A stretch of 64,000 nucleotides of DNA from DTLC01 sp964555645 (GTDB lineage: Bacteria; Verrucomicrobiota; Verrucomicrobiia; Limisphaerales; DTLC01). Both the position numbers and the translations under genes were made by a program. The notes under the pieces are model-generated. The model was not told the origin of the DNA. It did not search any database and saw only the letters and a program-made list of their open reading frames with translations. The stretch is taken from positions 27,055 to 91,054 of the forward strand of contig CAZKTA010000013.1 in assembly GCA_964555645.1 (NCBI GenBank), written 5' to 3'. Below, in pieces: positions 47,895 through 56,325 of this stretch (positions within the stretch are counted from its first letter, which is position 1; every line of letters begins with the position of its first letter).

Positions 47895-48256
47895 AACTCT
47901 ATTGCCGGCCAGGAGCTTTCGAATCAGTCTGCCCGGGCCGTTGCCAGAGTCATAAGTATAACTCGTGCCGGCGCGAATTCAATCACGAAACTGCCCGTTA
48001 TAAATCTGCACGCCGATAGTCTGTCATCTAATGTCCAGGCAGGTTTCTCATAGAGCAATCTGCGGCTAAGACAAAACAAGAAAGTTGCGCGGCAAAGAAT
48101 GAGACCTGCACGCGCTAAAATATGGGGTAGGCCAACTGTCAATGCCCAACCGCACTGGCCTTTGCCGGGGTTGCCGCTGAATGTTGTTTTGACGGAATCC
48201 AGTTTGTAACCGGTTATTGTATTGACTTGTGCCTGTAAGTTGTGCTTATTAGCCGC
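47895..48256 (+). other. Divergent intergenic region between panD and LysR gene
   Basis: About 360 bases that must carry promoters for both strands. A TTGACT (48226-48231) lies ahead of TATTAG near the LysR start, but the 19-base spacing is long. No repeats stand out. An antisense frame (47924-48505) looks non-coding. Confidence 0.35.
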
Positions 48257-49138
48257 ATGCAAATTGAGAGTTTGAAGGTCTTTTGTGACCTCGCCGAAAC
48301 AAAGAGCTTTACCAAAACCGCAGAAATTAACGGTGTTACCCAATCGGCAATCAGTCAGCAAGTAAGTGCGCTTGAACGACATTTCGGGGCACGGATGGTC
48401 GAGCGCAGCAGGAAAAATTTCCGGCTCACACCCGAGGGACATGTGCTTTACGAGTTCAGCAAACAGATCGTGCAGACATACGACGCTTTGCATGCAAAGA
48501 TGCAAGAGCTTAAGAACATAATTTGCGGCACGATCCGTGTGAGCTCAATTTACAGTATCGGTTTGCACGACCTGCCGGGCTATATCAAGAAGTTCATGCA
48601 AACTTACCCAACCGTGAACGTACAGGTTGAATACCGCGGTGCAAATCAGGTTTATGCAGACGTGTTGAGTAATGCGGCTGACTTTGGGTTGGTGGCATAC
48701 CCGTATCGGGATACGCAGATTGAGACCGTGCAGATTGGTAAGGTGCCATACGTTTTGATTTGTCATCCGCATCATCCGCTGGCCAAACGCAAGAGTGTCA
48801 GGCTGAAAGATATCAACGGCCAGAAACTGATCTGTTTCGAGGCTGATAGTCCAACTGGCGTGGCGATTGACAAATTCCTCAGGTCGCGCCGGGTCAAGAT
48901 CACAAAGGCGATGGAGTTCGACAATGTCGAGACCATCAAACGTGCTGTTGAGATAGACGCCGGTGTTGCCATTGTGCCGCTGTCAACCGTTACGCAGGAG
49001 GTCGAGAAACACACACTCGTTGCAATCAAGCTCGATGAGAAAGGGCTAGAACGGCCTTGGGGGGTTATCTACAAGCGGAACAAGGTGATGTCGCCGGCGA
49101 TGAAATCGTTTCTTGATATGCTCAAGAAACCGCTCTAG
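48257..49138 (+). CDS. LysR-family transcriptional regulator
   Basis: 293 residues. N-terminal winged helix-turn-helix (VFCDLAETKSFTKTAEINGVTQSAISQQVSALERHFGA, in pieces) and the LysR substrate-binding domain (~90-290) with GTIRVSSIYSIGLHDLP and DAGVAIVPLSTV. CysB/CbbR-like in length. The inducer and targets are unknown; regulators of this type often act on a divergent gene, which here would be panD-lpxD. ATG 48257 is chosen over an upstream TTG-like start. Confidence 0.9.
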   Translation: MQIESLKVFCDLAETKSFTKTAEINGVTQSAISQQVSALERHFGARMVERSRKNFRLTPEGHVLYEFSKQIVQTYDALHAKMQELKNIICGTIRVSSIYSIGLHDLPGYIKKFMQTYPTVNVQVEYRGANQVYADVLSNAADFGLVAYPYRDTQIETVQIGKVPYVLICHPHHPLAKRKSVRLKDINGQKLICFEADSPTGVAIDKFLRSRRVKITKAMEFDNVETIKRAVEIDAGVAIVPLSTVTQEVEKHTLVAIKLDEKGLERPWGVIYKRNKVMSPAMKSFLDMLKKPL

Positions 49139-49199
49139 AATGGGGTTTCTCGGCCGGGGGCGCGGCGTGCCAGCCGTTCGTTTACAATGCCGCGGGCCT

Positions 49200-50309
49200 T
49201 TAGGTAAGCTTTTCCGGGTTAAGCCCACGTAAGTCTTTCGGCACAAACAAACCGTCTTTACGGATCAATTCGCCGTCGAACCATATTTCGCCGCCACCGT
49301 ACTCTTTCCGCTGGATGAGCACCATGTCCCAGTGTATAGCGGAGCGATTCCCGTTGTCACACTCGTCGTAAGCGCGTCCGGGTGTCAGGTGTAACGAACC
49401 GGCGATCTTTTCATCGAACAAAATATCGCACATCGGTTTGAGTATGCGCGGGTTGAATCCGAGTGAAAACTCGCCCACATACCTCGCGCCTGCGTCTGTA
49501 TCGAGGATCTGATTCAACCGTTTTGTGTCGCTGCAGGTTGCCTTGACAATTTTGCCGGCCTTGAATTCGAGTCTGATGTTTTCGAACTTTGTGCCTGCGT
49601 ACACAGTTGGTGCATTAAACTGAATCGTGCCGTTAACCGAGTTTTTGACCGGGCACGAGTACACTTCGCCGTCGGGCAGGTTCCGTGTTCCGACGCATGG
49701 TACAGCGCCGATGCCTTTTATGCTGAAGGTCAGTTCGGTGCCCGGGCCTGTGATACGCACGCGGTCAGCTTTGAGCATGCGCTGGTGCAACGGTTTGATT
49801 GCCCGGGCCATTCGCCCGTAATCGAGTGTACACACGTCGAAAAAGAAATCTTCAAACGCCTCGGTGCTCATGCCGGCCGATTGTGCCATGCTTGGCGTTG
49901 GCCAGCGCAAAACGCACCAGCGCGTCTTGCGCACGCGCCACTCTAACACTGGCCGCATAATCCGTGTGTAAAGCGCAAGTCTATCGGCGGGCACATCGGA
50001 GGTTTCAGTAATATTGTTTGCGCCGCGCACGGCAATATAGGCCTGCATTTTTTTAATTCTGGCAAGTTCAACGTCGCGTATCAGCGTGGCCTTGGATTGG
50101 TCTGCCTGGCGCAGTATCTCGCGGTTGAGCCGGCTGTGACGCACCTCGACAAACGCTCGTGCGCCTGCTACTTGGGTCGCGCGCATTAACTCGACGGCAA
50201 ATTCATCCGGTGCATCTGTGATTTCGATAAGCACATTGTCACCTTTACGAAGGCCGAGCGAATAACGCACGATCAGTTTGGCGAGCTTCTTGTAACGCGG
50301 GTCAGTCAT
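49200..50309 (-). CDS. M29-family aminopeptidase
   Basis: 369 residues. Thermophilic-type metallo-aminopeptidase (AmpS/AmpT class) that removes N-terminal residues. Signposts: KLAKLIVRYSLGLRKGDNV, GTRNLPDGEVYSCP (a metal-ligand Glu), EFSLGFNPRI and the C-terminal metal site NRSAIHWDMVL. No signal peptide. ATG 50309 opens the conserved N-terminus. Confidence 0.9.
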   Translation of the reverse strand: MTDPRYKKLAKLIVRYSLGLRKGDNVLIEITDAPDEFAVELMRATQVAGARAFVEVRHSRLNREILRQADQSKATLIRDVELARIKKMQAYIAVRGANNITETSDVPADRLALYTRIMRPVLEWRVRKTRWCVLRWPTPSMAQSAGMSTEAFEDFFFDVCTLDYGRMARAIKPLHQRMLKADRVRITGPGTELTFSIKGIGAVPCVGTRNLPDGEVYSCPVKNSVNGTIQFNAPTVYAGTKFENIRLEFKAGKIVKATCSDTKRLNQILDTDAGARYVGEFSLGFNPRILKPMCDILFDEKIAGSLHLTPGRAYDECDNGNRSAIHWDMVLIQRKEYGGGEIWFDGELIRKDGLFVPKDLRGLNPEKLT

Positions 50310-50604
50310 AGAAAATTTTTGATGAAACCTACACGATTGTTTTTGGTTGTCGAGCAACACATTGGCCCGGGAAATTTTGAGCGCACACTGGTGTAGTATC
50401 CGAACACTCCGATTCACATTTTGGCCGGAGTTAGTGTTGCATATTACGACTCGGTTCGACCGCTTTTTTAATGCGCCCAATGCAAGGGTGCCAAAGCGCA
50501 TGCCACTAAACGAGTTGAACAATTTGTTCGAAAATGGGCGTCAATCCAGAGGTAAGCAAAAACCTTCCTTGTTTGAAGTGAACATTTTAGGCACCCTACT
50601 GTTC

Positions 50605-52374
50605 ATGCAACCCGGTTTAGCTCAGTTGTTGCTTAGATTGGCAGTTGGCATTCATATCGTCGGCTCGTGGGCTGTAGTTGCGCAGCAGTCGGTGTTCACG
50701 TATCAGGGCAGACTACAGTCGGGTGGCTTCGCAGCGGACGGTAATTTCGACATGCAATTCACTCTTCACAGCGCGCCGACAGGATCGAGCGTTGTGGGCG
50801 GCCCGATTACGATTGCACCCGTGCAGGTCAGCAATGGATTGTTTACTGTTCAGCTTGATTTTGGCCTTGGCGGTTTCGACGGCGGCGCGCGCTGGCTCGA
50901 GATCGGTATCAGGCGGTACGGTGAGACCAACGCTTATGTAATCTTGGCTCCGCGTCAACGAATCACAGCGGCGCCGTATTCGCTCTGGACATTCAGGGCG
51001 CTTATGGCTTCAAACCTCACCGGGGTTGTTCAGGCTACAAACTTGGTGGGCACGCTGCCGGACTCGGTTCTTTCAACCAACGTTGCGCTTTTGGATAGGA
51101 GCGTTACTTTCGCCGGGACAGTTAGGGCATCGGGCTTTGTGGGCAACGGCGCTGGCCTGACCAATGTCCCCGGCCGTGTGTTTGATGCAATCCCCATCGG
51201 GTCGGCAACCCAAGCGCAGCCGAATACTTGGTATCTTGCCACCAATGATGCTGTGGCGGTTGTGGTTACATTACCGCAGTCGGCTGCGCTGAAGGTTGGT
51301 GAGACCATCCGTGTCTCGGCTAGCGGGGCCGCGGGTTGGATCATCCGGCAAAACGCCGGGCAGGTCATTTACGTGGGTAACCTGCTTGACAACGTTGGCG
51401 CACGCTGGACAGCCCGCGAGACGACTCGGAATTGGCGTGGGGTTGCAGCCTCAGCAGATGGCAGGACCATCGTTGCAGTGGTGTATGGGGGGCAGATCTA
51501 CGTTTCAACTAATTATGGTGTCGGGTGGACGGCGTACGGGTATTCACGCAATTGGCAGGCGGTTGCAAGTTCTGCCGACGGCAAGAAATTGGTTGCAGTG
51601 GTGAGCGGCGGCCAAATATACACCTCGGGCGACGGTGGCGTGAGTTGGACTGTGCGCGAAAACAATCGGAATTGGAGCGGGGTGGCGTCTTCGCTTGACG
51701 GGGTGAACCTGGTTGCCACGGTAAACGGTGGTCAGATCTACACTTCGTACAACTCTGGCCAGTCGTGGACAGCCCGTGAAAGTGCGCGTGCATGGGTGGC
51801 AGTTGCATGCTCAGCCAACGGGTCGAACCTGGTTGCGGCAGCATACGGCGGCCAGATATACATTTCGACAAACGCGGGCGTTACCTGGACAGCACGGGGA
51901 CCAACTCGGAATTGGGTCGCAGTTGCGTGTTCAGCAGACGGATCGAGGATGATTGCCGCTGTACCTAGCGACACATTGTACCTATCTATGGACGGGGGTG
52001 CGAGCTGGGCACAAGCTGCTGCAAGCCCGCTGCTGCAGTGGACGGCCGTAGCATGCTCTGCAGACGGCACGCGCATGGCGGCTGTACATTCACCCGGAGG
52101 AATCTATGTCTCGACCGACTCGGGCAACAGTTGGGCAATTCGCACAGGCGCACCTAGTGACATTGCGTGGACCTGCGTAGCCGTTTCTGGCGATGGCAGC
52201 ACAATTGCTGCAGTGCCAAGCAACGGCCAGATTTACGTTTCGTCGCAGGCCACAACCACGCCGGGTACAGCAGGCTACATAGCCGGGATGCGACTGTCTG
52301 CAATCGAGCTGCAATACATCGGCAACGGCCAGTTCATTCCCATTAGCCGCGTCGGGACTATTGCAGTCTATTAG
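50605..52374 (+). CDS. Secreted seven-repeat beta-propeller protein (BNR/Ycf48-like)
   Basis: 589 residues. A signal peptide (LLLRLAVGIHIVGSWAVVAQ) is followed by a ~240-residue N-terminal domain (FTYQGRLQSGGFAADGNFDMQF, in pieces) that resembles segments found in tail-spike/trimeric-like secreted proteins. Seven ~40-residue repeats (51406-52248) follow, each with RNW-VA-SADG, VAAV-GGQIY-S and G-SWT. Seven blades suggest a closed propeller. No sialidase Asp-box set or catalytic residues are evident. In-frame ATG 50500 and GTG-type starts upstream would bury the signal peptide. Confidence 0.78.
   Translation: MQPGLAQLLLRLAVGIHIVGSWAVVAQQSVFTYQGRLQSGGFAADGNFDMQFTLHSAPTGSSVVGGPITIAPVQVSNGLFTVQLDFGLGGFDGGARWLEIGIRRYGETNAYVILAPRQRITAAPYSLWTFRALMASNLTGVVQATNLVGTLPDSVLSTNVALLDRSVTFAGTVRASGFVGNGAGLTNVPGRVFDAIPIGSATQAQPNTWYLATNDAVAVVVTLPQSAALKVGETIRVSASGAAGWIIRQNAGQVIYVGNLLDNVGARWTARETTRNWRGVAASADGRTIVAVVYGGQIYVSTNYGVGWTAYGYSRNWQAVASSADGKKLVAVVSGGQIYTSGDGGVSWTVRENNRNWSGVASSLDGVNLVATVNGGQIYTSYNSGQSWTARESARAWVAVACSANGSNLVAAAYGGQIYISTNAGVTWTARGPTRNWVAVACSADGSRMIAAVPSDTLYLSMDGGASWAQAAASPLLQWTAVACSADGTRMAAVHSPGGIYVSTDSGNSWAIRTGAPSDIAWTCVAVSGDGSTIAAVPSNGQIYVSSQATTTPGTAGYIAGMRLSAIELQYIGNGQFIPISRVGTIAVY
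51406..52248 (+). repeat. Seven tandem ~120-base propeller repeats
   Basis: Seven consecutive units of 39-43 codons, each opening with W-T/A and ending before the next Trp. Units 1-4 are most alike (GGQIYVS/GGQIYTS), and units 5-7 have diverged (LYLS, GIYVS, GQIYVSS). Confidence 0.85.
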
Positions 52375-52407
52375 GTGTGGGTTTGCGGTCGCGCTGGTTG
52401 GGGTCTT

Positions 52408-53082
52408 TCAAGCTGGCTTTTTCTGCTTGCGTAGTTCAATTCTGCGCAATGCTTGCTCGCGGCGGCGAAGCTCTGCGCGCAACAATTCTTCCGCTGACCA
52501 ACCACGAGCTTGCGCAAGGTCAGCCAGTTCAAAAAGGCGACGTGCAATCATTGATTTAGACACGGCTTTGCAGTGTGTTTTGCCGTCGGTTAACAACTGT
52601 GCCTTGCGCGCTTTCTTTACCAGTTTCTCAGCCTGCATCAGTGCGGGCAGGTGACGCGGGATACCGTCCAGGGCAGACTTGCGCACATGCGGTGTGCTTT
52701 CCTTTTCTGCGCGTTTGATTTTTTCCCAGTTGGCCCACACTTCGTCAATACTGCCGACCTTAACGTTGCCAAAAACATGTGGATGACGGCGTACCAGTTT
52801 ACGCACCAGTTTACGGCATACGGTGTCAAAATCAAATGCACGCCGTTCTTTGCCAATCTGGCAGTGAAACACCACATGCAACAGCAGGTCGCCAAGTTCC
52901 TCTTGAATGGCCTCGTCGTCCTCGGCTTCAACGGCGTCCAGCAGTTCGTACACTTCTTCGATGACGTGTTTGCAAATTGATTTGTGGTTCTGTTGTCGGT
53001 CCCAAGGGCATCCACCTGGGCCGCGCAACTGCGCAACAACACGCAAGACATCTTCAATTGGAGGTTTGTTTTTCGTTCTCAT
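52408..53082 (-). CDS. mazG: Nucleoside triphosphate pyrophosphohydrolase
   Basis: 224 residues. MazG fold with CPWDRQQNHKSI, the metal-binding EEVYELLDAVE...EELGDLLLHVVFH pattern and HPHVFG. It hydrolyses NTPs to NMPs, a house-cleaning role. C-terminal residues after ~180 form a charged helix (ELRRREQALRRIELRK) beyond the usual end. Convergent with the propeller gene, 33 bases apart. Confidence 0.93.
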   Translation of the reverse strand: MRTKNKPPIEDVLRVVAQLRGPGGCPWDRQQNHKSICKHVIEEVYELLDAVEAEDDEAIQEELGDLLLHVVFHCQIGKERRAFDFDTVCRKLVRKLVRRHPHVFGNVKVGSIDEVWANWEKIKRAEKESTPHVRKSALDGIPRHLPALMQAEKLVKKARKAQLLTDGKTHCKAVSKSMIARRLFELADLAQARGWSAEELLRAELRRREQALRRIELRKQKKPA

Positions 53083-53109
53083 TGGTATTGATTGACGATC
53101 GACTCGTTG

Positions 53110-53189
53110 AACCGTTGAACTGTCACTGCTTGATTTGCGATAAGCCGATTTGAGCCTGGCAACTCTTACGCTTTAACAGTTCAACGGTT
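53110..53189. repeat. Perfect 14-bp inverted repeat with 52-base spacer
   Basis: AACCGTTGAACTGT (53110-53123) matches ACAGTTCAACGGTT (53176-53189) exactly as an inverted copy. It fills most of the mazG-proB gap. The loop is large and no clean T-run follows, so a simple terminator is not certain. Confidence 0.7.
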
Positions 53190-53195
53190 TTACAC

Positions 53196-54272
53196 CTATA
53201 AAATCACCATGTCATCACGGTGCACAACTTCAACCCGACTGAGTTTGCCTGTCTGAATTTGCTCAGCGCTGAACCTGGTTATGCCACGCGCAAACTCAGT
53301 ACCGTCGGCATCACAGATCCGGACCACATCGCCAGTGGCGAAATTGCCTTCACATCGAGTGATACCCGGTGGTAGCAGGCTTTTGCCACGTTCGCGCAGG
53401 GCCGTTTTTGCCCCCTCATCAACGTAAAGCGTGCCTTTCGGATGGTGAAAAAACGCGATCCAACGTTTGCGTCCTTTCAATTTCCGAGGATGCGGCACGA
53501 ACAATGTGCCTTCTTGTTCGCCCTTGAGGATGCGTTCGAGCACATCTGTCTTTTTGCCTGAAGCAATCACCAGTGGGATGCCCGAGCGAGTTACAATCTG
53601 CGCAGCCTCGATTTTCGAGGCCATGCCGCCGACTGACGTTGGGCTGGTTGTGCCTTTTGCGATGTTTTTGACGTGTTGATCAATTCGCTCGATCAACGGT
53701 ATAAGGCGCGCGTCTGGTCGGCCATAGTTTTCGATCACACCGTCGACACCGGTCAAAATCACAAGCAGGTCGGCTGGCAACAACGCAGTCACCAGCGCCG
53801 AGAGCTTGTCGTTGTCGCCGAACTTGATCTCGGCAAATGACACTGCGTCGTTTTCATTCACTATTGGTACAACGCCGTGTTCGAGCAACGTGATTAATGT
53901 GTTGCGCGCATTCAAATGCCGCTCGTGATGTTCAAGGTCTTCGTGCGTTAGCAATACTTGTGCGATTGGGATGTCAAACCGGGCAAACAATTGCTGGTAC
54001 ACCGACATGAGCTGGAGTTGTCCCACTGCAGCGCATGCCTGAAGCTCTGCCAGCTCGGTCGGTCTGCGTGTGTGCCCGAGCAAACCCATTCCTGAGCCAA
54101 TTGCACCTGAGGTCACCAGCACAATATCTTTTCCGGCACGTCGCTGATGAGCGACCTGCGCAACTAACTGTTGCATTTGGTTGGGATCGGGCCGGTTCGT
54201 GTTGTTGGTGAGCACTCCGGTGCCAACCTTGACAACGACTCGGCTTACGTTTTTGAGCAACTCGCGCTGCAC
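53196..54272 (-). CDS. proB: Glutamate 5-kinase
   Basis: About 358 residues; first step of proline synthesis. Amino-acid-kinase domain: VVVKVGTGVLTN, VTSGAIGSGMGLLG, VPIVNENDAVSF, FGDNDKLSALVTALLPADLLVILTGVDG (in pieces) and TSVGGMASKIEAA. A C-terminal PUA domain (~275-355) ends in SRVEVVHRDDMVIL. There is no ATG near the fold; GTG 54272 (VQRELLKNVSR) is the most natural start, with GTG 54281 and TTG 54344 as alternatives. Confidence 0.92.
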   Translation of the reverse strand: MQRELLKNVSRVVVKVGTGVLTNNTNRPDPNQMQQLVAQVAHQRRAGKDIVLVTSGAIGSGMGLLGHTRRPTELAELQACAAVGQLQLMSVYQQLFARFDIPIAQVLLTHEDLEHHERHLNARNTLITLLEHGVVPIVNENDAVSFAEIKFGDNDKLSALVTALLPADLLVILTGVDGVIENYGRPDARLIPLIERIDQHVKNIAKGTTSPTSVGGMASKIEAAQIVTRSGIPLVIASGKKTDVLERILKGEQEGTLFVPHPRKLKGRKRWIAFFHHPKGTLYVDEGAKTALRERGKSLLPPGITRCEGNFATGDVVRICDADGTEFARGITRFSAEQIQTGKLSRVEVVHRDDMVIL

Positions 54273-54409
54273 GCCGCCCACGGTAGCCGAAAAACATCGC
54301 ACTCGAAAGGCGAAAAACAAATCTGCTTGATTGTGCCGACTCAAAATTGCGAATTAGGATGCTTGCATTTGGACGGCCGCTTGCTAAGTTAGGTGCGGTT
54401 CAAATTGTT

Positions 54410-54673
54410 ATGGCACGTTTTTGTGAATTAACTGGACGCGGCCCGCGCAAGGGCAATGTAGTATGGCGCAGCGGTAAGCCCAAGAAAAAGGGCGGTATTG
54501 GCACGCACGTCACTGCCATTAACAGGCGGCGATACCTGCCGAACCTGCAGCGAGTAAAGGCTGTTATTGACGGGCAGGTGCGTTATGTGCGTGTTTCGAC
54601 GCGCGCAATTAAGAAAGGCCTGATCGTTAAACCGCCTAAACGCAACTGGCAACCTGCTGAAGCAAAGGCTTGA
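54410..54673 (+). CDS. rpmB: 50S ribosomal protein L28
   Basis: 87 residues. MARFCELTGRGPRKGNVV, then HVTAINRRRYLPNLQRVK and VRVSTRAIKKGLI identify bL28. It has a C-terminal extension (KPPKRNWQPAEAKA). The Cys of CELTG remains, but other zinc-ribbon Cys residues are absent, so this is the zinc-independent form. A strong terminator follows at once. Confidence 0.96.
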   Translation: MARFCELTGRGPRKGNVVWRSGKPKKKGGIGTHVTAINRRRYLPNLQRVKAVIDGQVRYVRVSTRAIKKGLIVKPPKRNWQPAEAKA

Positions 54674-54694
54674 CCAATACCCAAGGCCGATTTC

Positions 54695-54729
54695 AGCGGG
54701 GGGCAATTCTTCGCCCCGCTTTTTTGTTT
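54695..54729 (+). terminator. Intrinsic terminator of rpmB
   Basis: AGCGGGG (54695-54701) pairs with CCCCGCT (54714-54720), followed by TTTTTG TTTT. This is the clearest Rho-independent terminator in the window. Confidence 0.85.
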
Positions 54730-54794
54730 TGCTTCGGTGAACCGAAGAGCCAACGTACAGGCAGCCCAAATTGATCGCCAAAAAACGCCGCCGT

Positions 54795-55262
54795 TTATTT
54801 TTTGCCAGGAGGGCGTCGCATTGTGGCGCGTTTTAGCTCGCGCTCAGCCTGCTGGCGTTTCAGTTCCTCGCGTTTATCGTATTGTGCTTTGCTACGGCCA
54901 ACTGCAAGCGCAACCTTGACCTTGCCGTTTTTCCAGTAGAAAGACAGCGGGATGAGCGCGTTGCCCTTCACGCGCGTCAGTTCATCCAGCCGGTGTATCT
55001 CGCGCTTGTGCAGCAGCAACTTGCGCGGTGCTTTCGGTTCGTGATTTTGGCGGTTTGCCTGGGCGTATTCGGGGATGTGCGCATTAAGCAAAAACACCTC
55101 ACCGTCTTGAACGCGCGCGTAAGCGTCGTTGATCTGGCCTTTGCCTGCGCGAAGCGACTTAACCTCCGAACCGCGCAACACGATCCCAGCCTCGATCGTC
55201 TCGAGTATATGAAAATCGCGTCGTGCTTTCGGGTTTGTAACTATGTCGCCCTTGCCGTGCAA
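54795..55262 (-). CDS. smpB: SsrA-binding protein
   Basis: 155 residues with a TTG start. SmpB binds tmRNA for ribosome rescue. NPKARRDFHILETIEAGIVLRGSEVKSLR (in pieces), NAHIPEYAQ, RKLLLHKREIHRL and LYWKNGKVKVALAVGRSKAQYDKRE-type motifs match the family, and length agrees with the TTG at 55262. No ATG or GTG occurs in a suitable place, and no Shine-Dalgarno is seen. A partial match to tmRNA was looked for nearby and not found. Confidence 0.93.
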   Translation of the reverse strand: MHGKGDIVTNPKARRDFHILETIEAGIVLRGSEVKSLRAGKGQINDAYARVQDGEVFLLNAHIPEYAQANRQNHEPKAPRKLLLHKREIHRLDELTRVKGNALIPLSFYWKNGKVKVALAVGRSKAQYDKREELKRQQAERELKRATMRRPPGKK

Positions 55263-55333
55263 ATTACTGACATACTGTGATTGCCGACAAGCTGCAGAAC
55301 TGCCCAACCCAAGCTGTCTTGCGCACCGGCACG

Positions 55334-55588
55334 TCAGCGCCTTCTGCGTTTCTTTGGCACGGGCTGGATCAGCTCGACTGGTTCGGGCTGTTCCCAACTG
55401 ATTTTGCCCTCAATGATCTCGCGCAGCGCAATGTCAACCGGTTCCAAGTTTTGCCCGTTCGAAATCAAAGGCCGACTCAGCGGACCTGAGCCAGCATTCA
55501 ACTGGCGTACACGCCGCGCTATCAAGTTAATCAAAATGTTCGGATTACCGACTTTTTCCAGAGCTTTTTTGCAAAGTTCCGCGTTCAC
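55334..55588 (-). CDS. rpoZ: RNA polymerase omega subunit
   Basis: 84 residues. NPNILINLIARRVRQLNAG, then DIALREIIEGKISWE, are omega signatures; the tail is basic (PKKRRRR). It promotes RNA polymerase assembly. GTG 55588 is chosen because GAGG sits six bases upstream and homologues begin MNAEL; GTGs at 55600 and 55603 are alternatives. Confidence 0.92.
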   Translation of the reverse strand: MNAELCKKALEKVGNPNILINLIARRVRQLNAGSGPLSRPLISNGQNLEPVDIALREIIEGKISWEQPEPVELIQPVPKKRRRR

Positions 55589-56325
55589 TTTTGACCTCAC
55601 CACGAAAACGCAAGGTCCTACAAACTACACTCCAGCCAGGTTTAGGCAATAAAAAATTTTGCTATCCATTGGCCCAAAATCTTTTGGCGCTCCGTGTGGG
55701 ATCACCACAAGGCGGCGTTTGTGGCGCGCGTTTTAGGTTGAGGTGGCCAGTTGGGCTGTCTGGCGCGCAAGCCAGACTGATCTGCAAACGTCCGTAGAAC
55801 CGACCTCGGCTGTGACAGCGCATGCGTATCCACCGACGGTTTCTTGCCTATGTGATTCTGCATGGGTCGGTTTGCCATGCAAATGCGGAAGAAATCATTA
55901 CGGTTTGGAATTGTAGCATTGCCAAAAGACAGGGCGCAAACTGCGTGCGCACTGTTGCATTGGCAGCGAGCAACGCGCTGCCTAGCCCACTGAACCCGAA
56001 AAAACTCGATTAAGGGAGCACACTTATCCCAGGTGTCGCCGCACACACCCTGCGTCCAGTCCCTTTACGCGCCAGCATGCTGGTCGGTTCGGGAACAATT
56101 TTGTTTTGGTTTTGCTCCAGGGCGCACAGAACCGCACTCGGGGCAGCGTGCGGTCCCAAGTTGAGTCCGGTTGTTCGGGTTCAAGAGTATCCGACAGCGT
56201 AAGATCACGCGTTTGTGCTCAAGAAACAGCGGTTCGGGGGATCAAGTACGTATAGATAAACAGCAAACAGTTTGGTTGCTATGAAAGCTGCGCTTGGATA
56301 AAAAGAGCGGAAAAACCGTTGTGCA
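55589..56325 (+). other. Gene-free stretch before GH127
   Basis: About 735 bases. A 63-codon frame (55822-56013) has no recognisable feature. A 7-bp hairpin GTCTGGC/GCCAGAC (55758-55777) lacks a T-run. No RNase P RNA, tmRNA or SRP RNA signature was recognised. Confidence 0.4.
55595..55598 (-). promoter_or_regulatory. Shine-Dalgarno GAGG deciding the rpoZ GTG start
   Basis: On the - strand GAGG is followed by TCAAAA and then GTG 55588. The upstream GTGs overlap or precede this motif. Confidence 0.55.

Noticed and set aside
47924..48505. 193-codon - strand frame across the LysR start
   Set aside because: Overlaps the conserved LysR helix-turn-helix coding sequence and has no recognisable feature.
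55822..56013. 63-codon frame in the gap before GH127
   Set aside because: No family resemblance or ribosome-binding site; N-terminus only weakly like a signal peptide.
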